Shown piece after piece: positions 1 through 12,480 of a stretch of DNA of 64,000 nucleotides. The translations under genes were made by a program, and so were the position numbers. Each line of letters starts with the position of its first letter. Position 1 is the stretch's first letter. This DNA comes from Ischnura elegans (Eukaryota; Arthropoda; Insecta; Odonata; Coenagrionidae), in assembly GCF_921293095.1 (NCBI RefSeq), contig NC_060247.1, positions 53,789,111 through 53,853,110 of the forward strand, in the 5' to 3' direction. The notes beneath the pieces are model-generated. The model did no database searches. It had not been told where the DNA came from and was given only the letters and a program-made list of their open reading frames with translations.

Positions 1-1570
1 AGGATATGTAGTGTCTTTACGTATGTGTAGTTTCTTTATGTATACGTAGTTAATAAAGCATCAGGATTTTAGGGGTAGTAGTATCGCCAGGGTAAGTACC
101 GAATTGCTGAATTGTCTTTAAGTACCGAATTGCAGAATTGCTGAAAATTGCTGAATTTTCTGTTCTGATCTACTTCCTGTATTCTCATTACTTTTGCTGA
201 TTAAATTTTCAACGGCAAAGTGCTAGTTTAGAAACAGAAACTAAAACTATTGATAAATATGGCGATTGATGAGTTAATAAGATATCAATTTCAATTACGT
301 TTGTGTATAAATGATGTATATCCAAGTTCTTATTTCGTCATTAGTATTTGTATCTATTTTCACCGTGGCTCAGGCATCTAGTTAGCCTCATTCTTATTCA
401 TAATATCAATTTTGCCGACTCTATTGAACGTTTAAGTCATAGGTAATTTTGGATTATAAAAGTTGGTCGCTAAGTATTTGATAGGAATGAAATTTATCGC
501 ACTGTCTCACACTTGCTTTAGAAACCTTAAATACCTTTATGTAGGATGTGAGTCTTGACAATTTTTCACAAAATAGTCACACTTTTCCTGCATGTGTAAT
601 CTACTGCTTGAGGTTGGGTACCAGGTATATACTCTATTCATCACACTCAATGACATTAATGTATTCATATTCTCCAATATTAATTCATGTATCTCTCTTT
701 ATGTTAAAATAAACCCTAAATCCCTTGATCAAATATGCATAGTCTCTCCTTAGCTCTACGATTTTCGGCCACCATCCAATTCATAATTCCAGTCATAATT
801 CTTTCGTCCTCTCCTGTTTGGGTGGTAAAAACGAGTTTTTTTTATCTGAATAAATGTCCTGAACGAATGCCCTGGTGCATTAGTTCAAGTACATGCAGTT
901 TTTTATGCGGGAAATGACTTTTTATCTCTAGGAGTTACGATTTTCCTCCATACATTCATCGTTTCCTTATATATTTTTTATCACATTGCATTCCCATCCA
1001 TTTTCGTAATGCTTCCTTTGGCGGAGTGAAATTACTTGAGCGTATATGAATTACTGTAGGATATTAGGTATTGCTGCCAATGCCTGAATATGGGTGAACG
1101 TTAATGCCATTCTATTAAGTTGTAAAAGGTTCAAAGTTTGACTTAATCTTCTTCGCCACCGTTGTTTCATGGAATTGGAAGATATTTTAAACGTAAGATC
1201 ACCGCTGGTTGGTATTTTAATGGATACTGTCAATCCTACGAATTGATTTGTGACCCTTAGAGTGATTTTTCCGAGAACGATCCGGTATTATGAGTTCCAT
1301 ATTGATTGCGTCAGTAAATTTTAAAATGCAGTGCAATGTGAGGCAGCGACCAACTTAGAGCAAGGTGCCAAGCACTGACTTGACCTTTGGAGTTGTCACT
1401 TTTAAATGATCTGTACTATTAACGTATATGGTGCACCTATTAAGCCCACGTGCCAAGTTCCACCATGTTGGATTAAATTATTTATTTTGAAAGATGTTAT
1501 ATTTCCAAAATATCTCGCTGACAGACTCATATACATCGCTGTAACGCAGATACGTACTTAACTCTGTATA
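1..1570. other. AT-rich non-coding DNA
   Basis: No gene is supported. A short tandem duplication built on AGTACCGAATTGC and GCTGAATT lies at about 95-155. ORFs here are short, lack recognisable domains and occur on both strands as expected by chance. Confidence 0.6.
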
Positions 1571-1787
1571 ACTCAATGTTGCTTCTAAGGAACATCAAAA
1601 ATGTTTAAACTTTCAGCTCTACTTAGAAAGTATCCAAACAACCCATTATTTTGTAGAGTAAATTTTAATGACGAAATATTTAGCTTCCACGATTTTTATA
1701 ATTGAGTGTTATATTTTTGAGTTTTCAAAATGAAAAATCTTCAAATTTGATTTCTCCCATAGTCAGTTCTGGGTTAGAAAGGGTTAA
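1571..1787 (+). mobile_element. piggyBac-like MITE, copy 1 of 3 (diverged)
   Basis: This ~217-bp block shares its layout with 18889-19106 and 47731-47959. It starts with a CAATGTT(G/A)CTT block, has ACATCAA soon after, TTTCAGCTC about 40 bp in, and ends with GGGTTAGAAAGGGTTAA. The right end is a TTAA next to GGG, and the better-preserved copies start with CCC. TTAA target sites with CCC/GGG termini are characteristic of piggyBac-type elements. It has no coding capacity. The class assignment is inference; the three-copy homology is seen directly. Confidence 0.6.
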
Positions 1788-3754
1788 AAACCGCAATATA
1801 TTTGCATTCACTTACCAATTATTTTCCATGCATCAGATCCACCATACATATATTTTTTACTCTTTTGCGAAAATTTAAATCTATAATTCGAAGCGCAGCG
1901 GCCTAAATACAGGTTGAGCATGAAACGAGGAAAAACTATTCAATTTCAATCTCATTTTAGGACTGAGTGCAATATACTTGAGAGGGAGAGAGAGATGAAA
2001 AAATCCGATTACTCGCCGGGGAACGCCGGGAGTGATTTAAATCGGTCGGTTTCACTCCGTGTGGGAGTTTCTATCAATCACATTAACCGAGAAGTAGAAC
2101 ACTAGTCAATTGATCGATCTAAATTTCACGCTCTACCCCTCCACACACCTACCCCCTTCACACCAATATATGGCATATGTGCGTCTGCCCCTACTCTATC
2201 GGCGTGTCCTCAACCCTCACCTCCCCGTCTCCTCTCACGCCTATTCCCGCCCAACAGTCTTCACCGCCCGGACTTCTCCCCGCCAACCTCCCCGGTCACG
2301 TATAACCGCATTCCTCTGGCGAGCGAGACGGGCGGGGACCGCGCCAAGGATCTGAACTCGGGACACCTGGTTCCCTTCTCCGCTCTCCTCCCTTCATTTG
2401 TTCCCGCCCACCGTCTTCTTCCTCCAGACATACCCCTCCCTCTTCACCCTTCGCTGCGGCCTTTCTTCCCTCTGTCTGGCCTCCTCTTTTTTTTTCTCGC
2501 ACAGCCTCATCCATTCCGAATGCATTCACGGAATGCCGCGCCGCCCGTAGGGGCTGGTGGGAGAGCATGGGGACTGCGCCGTGACGATGGGAAAATTTTT
2601 TGGGAGTTTCCAGAGCGTGGATTTTTGCATATTTGAATTGGAATGCCCGAGCGATGAAATTCTATTTTTGAAAAACTCAAGGTCGCGTGATGATTTTCTT
2701 TTCAATGTTGGCTTGCATCGCAGACTGTACAAGTCAGCTCTACAAAAATGTGCTGTCCCATCCTCACTTTTCATTTGTCCTGCGCTTGTATCTATTCGTT
2801 GAGATTTTTTTTAAATATCTAAACTTAAATTACAAAACTTGCGGCTGACAAAGCATCATTGGCTTAATTATTTCGAGAGGACACGAATACGAGAATGTTT
2901 CTCTGCAAACTTTATTTGTTCTGGAAAAGTAAGCAAAGGAACGGCACATAAACCAACGAGGTGTCTGGCCTTGACAGCATAAATTTTCGAGGCAATTTAA
3001 GAGGGATTTCTTGCGAATTGAATTATCGATTTTGGTTGGTTGAGCTTATGGGAGTGTTGCAGGAGGGCGGTATGTGGAATCGTATTGTCTCCAGTTTTTT
3101 CGTATAACTGTGAACTGATACCCCTCGGTGCAATATTTTTAACATATTTACCATGCATGAAATAGTTAAACTAGGCGACGTGGAAAAGTTTTCATGTTTT
3201 TTAATATAATTTACCGGAAAAAAAACTTCTGATAAAACGCTGGAATCAACTACAGTCATCAGGAATCTTTCCTTACATTTAACGATACGAATAATAACGA
3301 TTCGATCAAAGAGTAATCGTTGGTCACTTGTAAAATGAAATCGGCTTATTGCTGGAACACACATTAATTTATGCCTACCACTTAAGCACTGCAGCATTAC
3401 AGCCCTTACGAATAGAATCTTACTATACTCATGTGGTGATGTGCTGAACAGCGACACAGATGCTTTCGTTACTTTCTGTACTTTTTCCTTCCTGTCTCCT
3501 TCAGCTTTCAGCATTCTTATCCTTGAATTCCCGCTAGTAGTGATGGCACGCCATTAAGATTTGTTTATATTTCTCGGCTTTAATTCCTATTTTCTCTAAG
3601 TGCTTGGGAAAATAGAGTTGGAAATGTATTGCCTTCTCTGCTTTGAATGCTTAAATATACTCGAATCTGCACCTTAGCTATTAAGTGGCACCCATTTTCA
3701 CCCACTGCCTGCAATTTTATTACATTCACTATATCACTTAAAGAATGGATATGA
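1788..3754. other. Non-coding DNA with a pyrimidine-rich island
   Basis: Mostly unremarkable AT-rich DNA. From about 2125 to 2520 the plus strand becomes C/T-rich with several CpGs, which generates overlapping spurious ORFs on both strands. The 163-residue minus-strand ORF at 3023-3514 shows no domain I recognise and has AT-biased, gene-unlike composition, so I do not call it a gene. Confidence 0.5.
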
Positions 3755-5080
3755 TTATTCAATTTTCCAACGATTCGTCTCGCTTAAAACATTAAAATAG
3801 GGGTTTATGTGCATAAAAACTCTTCAAACATGTTATACATAGATACATATATTACTCTATATGATACTGTTTATTTTGTAGGTATGATACTATAACTATG
3901 AAGGTCTATTAAATAACATTTAACTAATACTAAGAATTTTCACCACGTCGTGCCGCATATTATGCACGTTAAAAAATATCATTTTCTACCTCCTGTGGAA
4001 TGCTGAAGTACATTTAATTCGTTTTTGATTGAACGACGAGACGAATGTTGCGGAAGCACGCGTCAGCCGTTTCCTTTTGAGTTCCGCGGCCTGCCCGCTG
4101 TCCCCTTGGGGCGAAATATTTGTGGCACGCGGTGTGGGTGGGAGCTGTTTAGTGTAAATATGGAGCTTAAGACAGCTTTGCCAATTCCTCAGATACCTCT
4201 CAAACTCTGGGTTATCTGCCCCAGCTAGCACTCCCCTCCTTTCTATTTCTGTAACTGTGACGCCGAGAAAGCTTCCGCTGGCCTAAATCTTGATGTAGTG
4301 ACCTCAGTTTTAATCTATAAGAGAAGTCGGGGATCGCCATCGGCTCGGGAAATATAATATATCCCGGGATTCATTCTAGCGTGGATTGATCCGAGCCGGT
4401 AACGCTTCACGCTTCCTCTCAAATTTGCGCGAGTGCGAGTGCGCGAAAATATTGAGGTGGTGGTGGTGGTTGAGTTGTCGAGCAGGTGTGAGCAGCCTCC
4501 CGCTCTTTTTGGGGTCCGTATGACGGTTGCGGCCACCGAAGTCAGGTGTGTGACTTAAGATATATACCATCGCCATTAAAATTTCAACTGCCGTGCTCCG
4601 AGTCCACCATCGTTTATGTTCATGTGCCCCTGTTTTAAAATGCGGTCATTCACAATCCGAACACAGCTTCAGCGATCGATTTTGTGAGCAATCAACAATA
4701 TATGTATACAATATAATTAAAGGGAAGTTTCTCCAACTTTTGACAACGTAGCATGTGTGACACCATACAACCTCAGTAACCTACCATACAACAATAAATG
4801 ATATTTTTTGTAACGAAAACGCTGCGCTGGTTGTTTTTATGATGATTTATATGAAAATGATTTTTTTTAACGTGTATAATATGCGGCACGACGTGGTAAA
4901 AATTCTTAGTATTAGTTAAATATTATTTAATAGACCTTCATAGTTACAGTATCATACCTACAAAATTAATAGTATCATACAGAGTAATACATGTACCTAA
5001 AACCTTTTTGAAGAGTTTTTATGTACATAAACCCCTATTTTAATGTTTTAAGCGAGATGAATCGTTGGAAAATTGAATAA
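3755..5080. mobile_element. 1.3-kb element with ~230-bp terminal inverted repeats
   Basis: The left arm (about 3755-3986) reappears in reverse complement at about 4853-5080, with roughly 90% identity by eye over almost its whole length, including TTATTCAATTTTCCAACGAT at one end and GCGGCACGACGTGG in the other arm. The ~866-bp interior (3987-4852) is more G+C-rich and has no recognised protein. No clear target-site duplication is visible. It could be a long-TIR DNA transposon, a foldback element, or a local inverted duplication. Confidence 0.7.
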
Positions 5081-7098
5081 CTACACCGTACACGATACAA
5101 CCTTTTGACAATCTTTGCTGTCGAAAAAAGTCATTTTGAAAATTAAAACGCATTTTGAAATTGGAGTAAAAATTTTATAAATATATAAATATTTTTATAT
5201 TTCGGAAGCCGTATTTCCAAATAACCTGTGTAACCAAGATTAACCTATTTATCAAAGTTGTCATTCTGTGGTCTTAAAATAGCCTCTCGTTAGGGGTAAA
5301 TAGCCTTTCACATTCTGAAAATTTGTCATGCAGTTAATACACACGGGCGCGATTTAAATTTTTGGTCTTACAATCTGACACTTGTAATGTACAGTATAAA
5401 TGAATAATAATGTTTATTATATTCAGGATTTTCTTTGACACCATGCTTATTCAAAATTGCTCGTTTATGTTTCCTTATCTAAAAATGCCTCCTTTCATCG
5501 GCCGCATGTTAAAAAATAAGTGCCATATAACAGTCGTTTTCTAGGCTCGATTTCTCGATTTTCTCTCTTTTCATATGTTTACAAGCGTAGTTAAAGCACC
5601 CGAAGTGAAATATTTCTGTCTAGATTCATTTTTACGCGTCAGGGGAGTCTAAACTGTGATGCAATCATCGTCGGTTATTATTATATCATATCGTAAACTT
5701 TAATTGCATCCAGGCTCGCATATTTTCAGATTTCTTTAAGGTGCTTTAATAATATTACTTAAGGAGATAGAAATATATCTATGTGAAATATATATGCGCA
5801 ATGGAATGTATGATAAACATTATAACTGACAAGTTATTTCGGTATTCTTGAGCTGTAATATTGATCAGAAAGTCGTAGAGTAATACGACTGGGCTTTGAT
5901 TATAAAAAAAATCATCTTGGCCTTATGATAATTATTTTACTCCTATGAAGCACTTGAACTGAAAAGTATCGAAAGCGAACATCCAAAAATTTAGGTTCTC
6001 TCCCTAAAGCTGGTTGTTTTTCTAAAGCTTTATTTTAATACTCCTCAATGTATCTGCTTCAGATTTGTATATTAATTTGATTCTCGTCTACTGATTAAAA
6101 TAGCGTTTTTGAACTCATGTATTTGATGGATAATTAATTTTATTCGGGATTCAAATCAGCCATATGCCGATGGAGGACCTTGATACCGTAATTAACTGCA
6201 ATTTCACATTAGATATTTATGGTTTAATCAATCTTTGAGGAGGTATATCTTCAAACGATTCCTCTTTTTTCTTTCAAATTACTGACACTTTCACTTCAAT
6301 AAATCGGTTGTCCAACATTTTGTTGTCAGTCGCCTCAGTTGCTTTTTTGAAAACTCTTCTTTGTTAAATTCTTTGCTCGTTTAATTTTCATTTTTAAGTA
6401 CATAAAATTTATTTTCACCTGGGTGCAGTGTTGGCTCTGACTGTAAAAATTATATAATTATATAAATATTTTTATATTTCGACAACCTTGTTTCTAAATA
6501 AAGAAACTCTTTATTTATATTTATATATCTTTTATCTTTTTAAATACGCACAACAAAACACCTACTTCTTCAAAGGTTTTCCATCTCCCGTATAGCTCAT
6601 TAAGTGGCTCATAATTATTTTTCGCAATAAATCTTATCAAACTCACACCTTCAGGTTGACACTCTGCGAAATCGTGTTTTCAGAGAAAACTCATATTATA
6701 TAATAGGATAGAAATGGAAGTAGGTAATTTACCTGAGGATGAAAGATTTATTTCATTTAAGCCTAGAAAATAGTAAATTATCACCTTTCGGGAAAACTAT
6801 TCAATGAGAATAAATTCATTCGGGTGCTAATGGGATGAAAATTTTTTTCTGCTCTGTGTATGCGATTAAAGTTTTTATGGATGCATGCCGTCAAAATTGA
6901 GAAGCTGTGATAGGATAAAATGAAAATTAACAAGGAATTGTGAGGAGAGGAAGCGTTATCTGTTTCCCTTCATTCTAGGGGAATTTAGAAGAGACAGATG
7001 GTGTAGATGAAGTGAATACTAAGCTGATGTGAGAGGGGATGCCGAAAACCAGTGAGAGGGAAGGAACTTGGTTTGGTGAGGGAGGGGAGAGACGACAC
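5081..7098. other. AT-rich non-coding DNA with a small dispersed repeat
   Basis: Two copies of a ~60-bp motif with core ATATAAATATTTTTATATTTC occur at about 5165-5228 and 6441-6502, the second more diverged at its edges. Nothing else is recognisable and there are no ORFs longer than 60 codons. Confidence 0.5.
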
Positions 7099-7101
7099 TA
7101 A

Positions 7102-7521
7102 TGCCTCATTCACATTACGATTGTTCCAGCGATTGTCGGAACTATCGTGCATTCACACGACGATGGTTAAAGCCTGCGCTGCCCTCTATTGCTGACATCT
7201 AAAGTGAACGGGAAATTGACGGTTAGCAAAGCTGTTGAGGTATGCAGGGACAAGATATTGCTGTGTTCAACGTGTATTTACCGAATAATTTTTCCTCCGC
7301 CCATATTCTTCATTCCCAGGACAAATCCATGAAAAAATAGAGCTTCACGAGCTTTTCGTCTTTCTCTTGTCACTTCCTTTTCCGATCTCTCAGCGCCTAA
7401 CCATCGTAAAGTGGCAACGTTTGGAACTACGTCAACTATTGTCAGGACTTGCATTCACACGGCAAGTTCGGCCAACTATCGTTAGGACGATCGCTTGGAC
7501 AATCGTAATGTGAACGAGGCA
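7102..7521. mobile_element. Harbinger-like MITE with TAA target duplication
   Basis: This is a 420-bp non-coding element. Its ends, TGCCTCATTCACATTACGAT and the reverse complement of a near-identical sequence at 7500-7521, form imperfect inverted repeats of about 40 bp. TAA flanks both sides (7099-7101 and 7522-7524). Subterminal CATTCACACG motifs recur inside in inverted order. A 3-bp TWA duplication suits PIF/Harbinger elements, but the superfamily is inferred because no transposase is present. Confidence 0.75.
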
Positions 7522-7524
7522 TAA

Positions 7525-10388
7525 GCACTTAAATAGAGCAAAAGGAATTGCGAATATCAGAAGGGACTTCCAAATTGGATGGCCCTGATAGGTTGATTAG
7601 TAAATATTCCATGCAAACCTGCCTCTGCCTGTTAGAATACTTTAATTTACTTACATTAATATAGGTTTATTACTTCAAGGAGAACCTGGTGCTTTCACGG
7701 GAAATGTATTGGACAAAGTTCTCTGGGATTTCCAGCTAGGTGAAAGAATATATCTGGTCCATCGGAAGAGGTCGGACCCCAAGGAAGAGGAACCTGATCG
7801 AAACGTTGTACAAGATGGATTCTTTTACCCAGCTGAAAGCGCGAGAGACTTCATCCGTCTAATGCTTCCTTATAGTTTACCTTAAAAATCTACAAATTTC
7901 ATTTCTTTATACGTAGATAAGCATAAATATTCTTTCATTCATAGCTGACTTTCGTTTTTCATTCATCACCGTTCATTTTCATTCATCACTAGTTCATTTA
8001 TTTTGTTTCCTCGAAAGAGATATTCCTTATAGGGAAAGCACCTATCTGATCACGTATCGTGTGCACAAGGCGAAGGAAGATCCTAGCAGATTCATCCAAA
8101 TCACCTTAATATTGGACGCCGTTATTTGCTTTGGGTAAAAATATACAATAATAAGCAGCGAAATCAAAGAATACTGAGCGCATGACCAACGACTTGGTTC
8201 ATTTTCACCTAATGATTACCACTCTAATTTATGCGTAATTAAAACTGTGGTTTTATGCTATTTGCTCGACCCATAAGTCTCAATTACATTCCTTCTAGTT
8301 GCTAGTTATTTTGCCAGAATTATATTTAAGTATAATTTAGTATGTGAATGCAGCTATTCTTTTGTCCATTTTTTCCAGTATGGTCAGAAATCTTTTCTCG
8401 TGTCGTTCTTCTTTTACCACTTAATTTGTCCAATTTTGATTTCTTCCTCATTCTTTTAAGCCATATCTCACCGAAGGTCTAATCACCTTCTTAGTGTCAA
8501 TAATGGCGTCTTATTTGAAAATTTTGGATTTAATATCTTTCATTGGTATCCATTTTTTCGGTTGTAATTTTTAACTTTCTGTAAAGCATATTTATTTTTC
8601 TGAGAAGAGGAATGTTTAAGTTTCGAGTCTGATCGGAAGATCTCATGTTTAAACCCCTGGTGAAACCATGGGATATCCCCGACAGTCCTGGATGTGCGAG
8701 GTGACACACATAATGGAAGTGTACCGTTACCATGAATCCGTGAAATTCGCTCGTTCACCAACTTTTTGTCCCTGCTTATTGCGATAGAGTTTTAAAAAAT
8801 TATGAAACCTTTATTTTACGCTTTTCAATCCGGGTCTTAGCCTGGAAAGGGTGAGCTCTACCCTCACACAATGAACGAGTGACTGATGAGGAATGCGTGT
8901 GTACCAGTTCGCTCCAAATATGGGTGCTAACTTCTTTCGTGCGAGTATTCTCGTTAGTGCCTCGAAGTAGGCGTGGTCCGTTGTAGCAATGGAAGAATCG
9001 ATATCCATAAAATCCGAAATTGAATTTATGGATTTTTTTGGAAGAGATGGGTGCTACATATTTGAACACAGGAGAGGAGGAAGATATTACTTCTGGCGGT
9101 TTAAAAATAAATACAATAGTTGTACAAACAAATTTGAATTTTTCTATGACTTTAATACATGAATCACTGAACTAAGACACAGAAATTCCACTAATCTACC
9201 TCCTTACATACATTGTTTAATCAAATTAGATACATCATTAATGGTAAATGACCATTTTCGTACACTTTTACGATAATTATATTCATCATTTGCATTAAAT
9301 ATGCATTTAGGCAACGCACAATTCATTTTTCGTCCCAGGAATTTTAAACTTTGTTTGAAGAGTTTTATTCTAAATCTGAGTACATCTACAATACGATAAT
9401 AATGGAGGTCATGCACTCTTGTTGCATGCACATATCTTCGATTTAAGGTCAAAATTCGATTTTTTCAACCACGATCTTGACCATTTCATTTGATCTCAGC
9501 AGCGTCACTCTCGGTCTATGATGGCATCATTCGTCTCAAGTGATAGACTAATATCCGACCGGTAAAATTTGAGAGACATGCCCACGATCATCAAGAAAGC
9601 ATTTTACTCAGTTAATGTCTTAAAAATTTCAGCGAAGGCGATTGGTTCTAAGCGGTGATCCCAAACTTTAATGTGCAAATATTTACAAATTTTTACCTAT
9701 AATTAAAATAATATATGAATTTTTAATAATAATCCAAGAAGATTTTTGTGTAGATTTTTGGGATTTTTTCTACCGCTCAAATATGTGTAGAGCGTACGCA
9801 TATAAGTAATGTGATATGTTCATTTAGAATATATTGAGTGTTTTTCGAATGAATAAGAAATATGTTTTTGTACAAAATACATTTTTTTTAAATCCGTCGA
9901 ATTTTTCGACGTATCTATCTTTTGGCTCTAATTTCGATTATCGTTGAAAAGTCGAGCTTTTCATGTTGATCACAATTCTATTGCTCGATAAATCGATTCA
10001 GACCGACATTTTTGCATCCCTAGCCAGTTGCTGTCTGGTCAAAACAGGGAGATCCGCACAGAATGGTTGCACATAACGAATGTCCAACCCAGTAAAAAAA
10101 TAAAGCCAGCTACGGACGTGGAATTGCATGGTGGTTCACTATCGTACAGTTCGCTCGTTACTTTACATTCCAATTATTCCTCCCTCTCCATGCGCCTCTC
10201 TCACTTCCTCATTACTTCTCCCCGTTTTCTCACGACCGCCCATTCACGCTGGGCTCTCGATAGTCGGGATGACAGCGGCCGATCGCTACTCACGCTTACT
10301 CCGGTGGAATCCCTTCTAATTCGTCCAAACTTATAATTCACGAAAAGAAAATCCCAAACTGCTAATTCTATGTCCCTCTGATTACCAC
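7525..10388. other. AT-rich non-coding DNA
   Basis: No gene, RNA or confident repeat. Several 60-90 codon ORFs around 8530-9450 on the minus strand overlap one another in different frames and show no motif. A short C/T-rich patch occurs at about 10150-10330, partly CpG-containing. Confidence 0.5.
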
Positions 10389-10686
10389 CGTGGACGTACC
10401 GAGAGGGGGTAGGAGAGGGTAACCGGCCCCCTATTGAAGCGAAAATGAATTCAGTTCAAAACGAAAGTGTTGAACAAATTTTCTTTTGAAGAAAAATTAT
10501 ATTAGTTGTAGACATGGAACTAAAATACACATTTTTTTTCAAATAAATGATTTTTTAAAGTAATAAAGCGCTGTCATAATTTTCTTAAAATATTGGTTTC
10601 ATTTACCTTTTCTGTGCTAAAATGTTACAATTTGAACGACCAGGGCTTGCACCCCTCCTCTAGTTTTGATCCTGGGTACGCCCATG
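10389..10686 (+). mobile_element. GGGCGTACCCA-ended MITE, copy 1 of 3
   Basis: A ~298-bp non-coding element. The right end is CCTGGGTACGCCCATG and the left end is a mutated counterpart starting CGTGGACGTACC. The interior shares GAAGCGAAAAT, TAATAAAGCGCTGT, ATAATTTTCTTAAA and GCTAAAATGT with the copies at 34081-34386 (opposite orientation) and/or 42662-43044. The putative 8-bp target duplication is weak here. It is probably a hAT-type non-autonomous element, judged from copy 2. Confidence 0.75.
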
Positions 10687-10879
10687 TTAACCGAAACGCG
10701 AGGCTCGCATTCTTCAACTGCCGGCTATAGACTGTCAGTTCGAATGAAGTGATCCACGGAATTCTCGAGGCCTGAAGACCATTTTCCTTTATCTACTTTC
10801 CCCCTCACGGTATATTATCGCTCGTAGTTCTGCTCCGATCCTAATCATGCTGCTTGGAGATCACTGTGGTCGACATTAT

Positions 10880-11275
10880 GCATACCTACTTAATCCGCAC
10901 ACTGAATAAAATTCAAAGGAAGACTGCGCGGTTCGTCAAAAACTGCTACTGGCGTACAGACAGCGTTAAACAGATGTTAAGCTAATTATGGCTGGGAGCC
11001 GCTGGAAACTCAGAGGCCGCGCGCAAGGCATAGATTGCTTGAACAATTGAGAATGGATATCTTTAAGAGCGACACGGAGAACATAACATTACAGCCCGGC
11101 TATATTTCTGGGTCCGACAGAAGCGATAAATTAAGAAAGATGTTTTGCCGAACGGATAGATATGGGAATTCGTATTATTCCCGAACCATCCTTTTACTTA
11201 TAAACGGCTGGTGTCCTACCCCCTCCCCCCTACCACACGCCTTTTAGGCGGCTTGCGGGGTATTATGTGTATGTA
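10880..11275 (+). pseudogene. Decayed 3' end of a non-LTR retrotransposon (RT C-terminal region)
   Basis: Plus-strand translation gives the conserved region that follows the RT fingers and palm in CR1/Jockey-like LINEs: NKIQRKTARFVKN, then after a frameshift WEPLETQ, RLLEQLRMDIF and, near the end, FCRTDRYGNSYYSRTI. At least one frameshift and a stop interrupt it. It ends in GGCGGCTTGCGGGGTATTAT followed by a degenerate ATGTAG-type tail. That 3' terminus recurs at 29385-29470 (+) and, inverted, at 33060-33140 and 54808-54880. Non-functional; the clade is only approximate. Confidence 0.8.
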
Positions 11276-11352
11276 GATGCGTCTCAGACCAACTACTGTC
11301 TACCGTCTAATGACTAACCGTACCTTACCGTACCGTAACCGTACCGTAACTA
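11276..11352. repeat. Short tandem repeat based on ACCGTA
   Basis: A run of slightly varied units (TACCGTC, CCGTACCTTA, CCGTACCGTAA) lies between two LINE relics. It is probably a slippage-expanded tail or junction. Confidence 0.6.
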
Positions 11353-11394
11353 ATGACTACCGTCGTCTCACATACTGAAAGAGATTCTACATCA

Positions 11395-12010
11395 TCGTTA
11401 TCACTGGTAAACGATCCTAAGATTGGTTTGACGCAGCTCTCCGCTCAATTCTCCCATCAGCTAATCTTTTCACACCTAAGTATTTCTTATCTTTCACATT
11501 TTTCTTTACCTGTTCCACATATTTTGCACGAGGTCCTCATTTTCCGTTCTTGCCATCCACTTGTCCCTCGACAATTGTCTTCATCAGGCCATCATGTGTC
11601 AAAAAGTGACCCATGAGGTTGTTTCATCTCCTGATTTTCATGAGGATTCTCTTCAATCCTACTCGTCTCAGTACTTCTTCATTACTAACTCGGTCGATCC
11701 ATTTGATCCTCACCATTCTTCTGAAGCACCACATTTCGAAGGCCTCAATCCTTGCCTTCTTCGCTGTAATTACTGTCCATGCTTCACTTATATATAGGAG
11801 CATACTCCAAAAGTAGGTTCTTATAAATAGTTTCTTTACTTCTATACTTAAGTTTCCCGCGGTAAGTAGGTTTCTCATATGGTTAAAAGCTCTCTTCGCT
11901 TGGGCTATTCTGCTGATAATTTCTTTCTTGCTTCTCCCTTCACTCGTTATCCTGCTGAAACAGAATTCATTACTCATCTCGTATATTTCATCTCTACCCG
12001 TTTTTTCTTC
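11395..12010 (-). pseudogene. RTE-like LINE 3' end, copy 1 of 4 (decayed RT C-terminus)
   Basis: Minus-strand translation shows the end of an endonuclease-RT polyprotein: the region beginning KKEIISRIAQAKRAF, then LLYISEAWT, IEAFEMWCFRRMVRIKW and RVSNEEVLRRV. This pattern is typical of the LINE ORFs often mislabelled craniofacial-development-protein-like in arthropod genomes. In-frame stops follow at the NNLMGH block and near DGKNGK. The 3' end lies at about 11395, with GATGAT-like repeats beyond it. The same family occurs, always on the minus strand, at 14450-14610, 44714-45145 and 57860-58160. Confidence 0.85.
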
Positions 12011-12229
12011 TCTTTTTTAATGTTAGTCTTGACTTTCTTCAAGAAGATTATGAAATCAATAATGGTAATGGAAATAATAATGACCTTGTCTATGCGTGCT
12101 AATTTAGGACTTCGTTCCCATTTCACCTGACATGAAGGAAAGTCACAAACATCCCTGCTATGGAAGGTGAAAACCCCATTCAGGTGGAATTTGTACTGAT
12201 CATCTGCGGTATATCAGGGTATAACTTAA

Positions 12230-12480
12230 CTCCACTGCCGGAGTTATTGTTGGTTTTTTATCCCGTTGATTCGAGTTCGAATCCCGGTGATGAAAGAGAA
12301 TTTTCAGAGGTTTTAATCATCTCCGTCGGAGTTCCGTGAGGAGGTATCTTCAAGCAGAGTACTCCGTGCGTCTGATCAGACGTGTCCTAGGCGGTTTTCG
12401 TCTTGCTGCAGTCGCGAGGTTTTTCCCCACAGTTTTTCTACCACTCTCACACCGGAAATGACCTTACTTTGCCGCTTCCT
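12230..12480 (+). mobile_element. tRNA-derived SINE, diverged
   Basis: GAGTTCGAATCCCGG at about 12278-12292 matches the B box of a tRNA promoter. It is followed by AGAGAATTTTCAGAG, GTGAGGAG, TTCAAG and ACTCCGT, in the same order as in the SINE at 33950-34560. The A box is not clear. The body past 12370 is diverged and the exact end is uncertain. Confidence 0.55.

Noticed and set aside
3023..3514. 163-codon minus-strand ORF
   Set aside because: No motif, no homologous repeat, AT-biased composition and no splice or promoter context; length is plausible by chance.
9990..10025. GCATCCCTAG end reminiscent of a TAGGGATGC transposon terminus
   Set aside because: No mirrored left terminus or target duplication could be found upstream.
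10370..10710. CTCTGATTAC left and ACCGAAACG right of MITE copy 1, suggesting another split ribozyme-like motif
   Set aside because: The core would be CUGAUUA, stem II is not formable and the MITE's target duplication is unclear.
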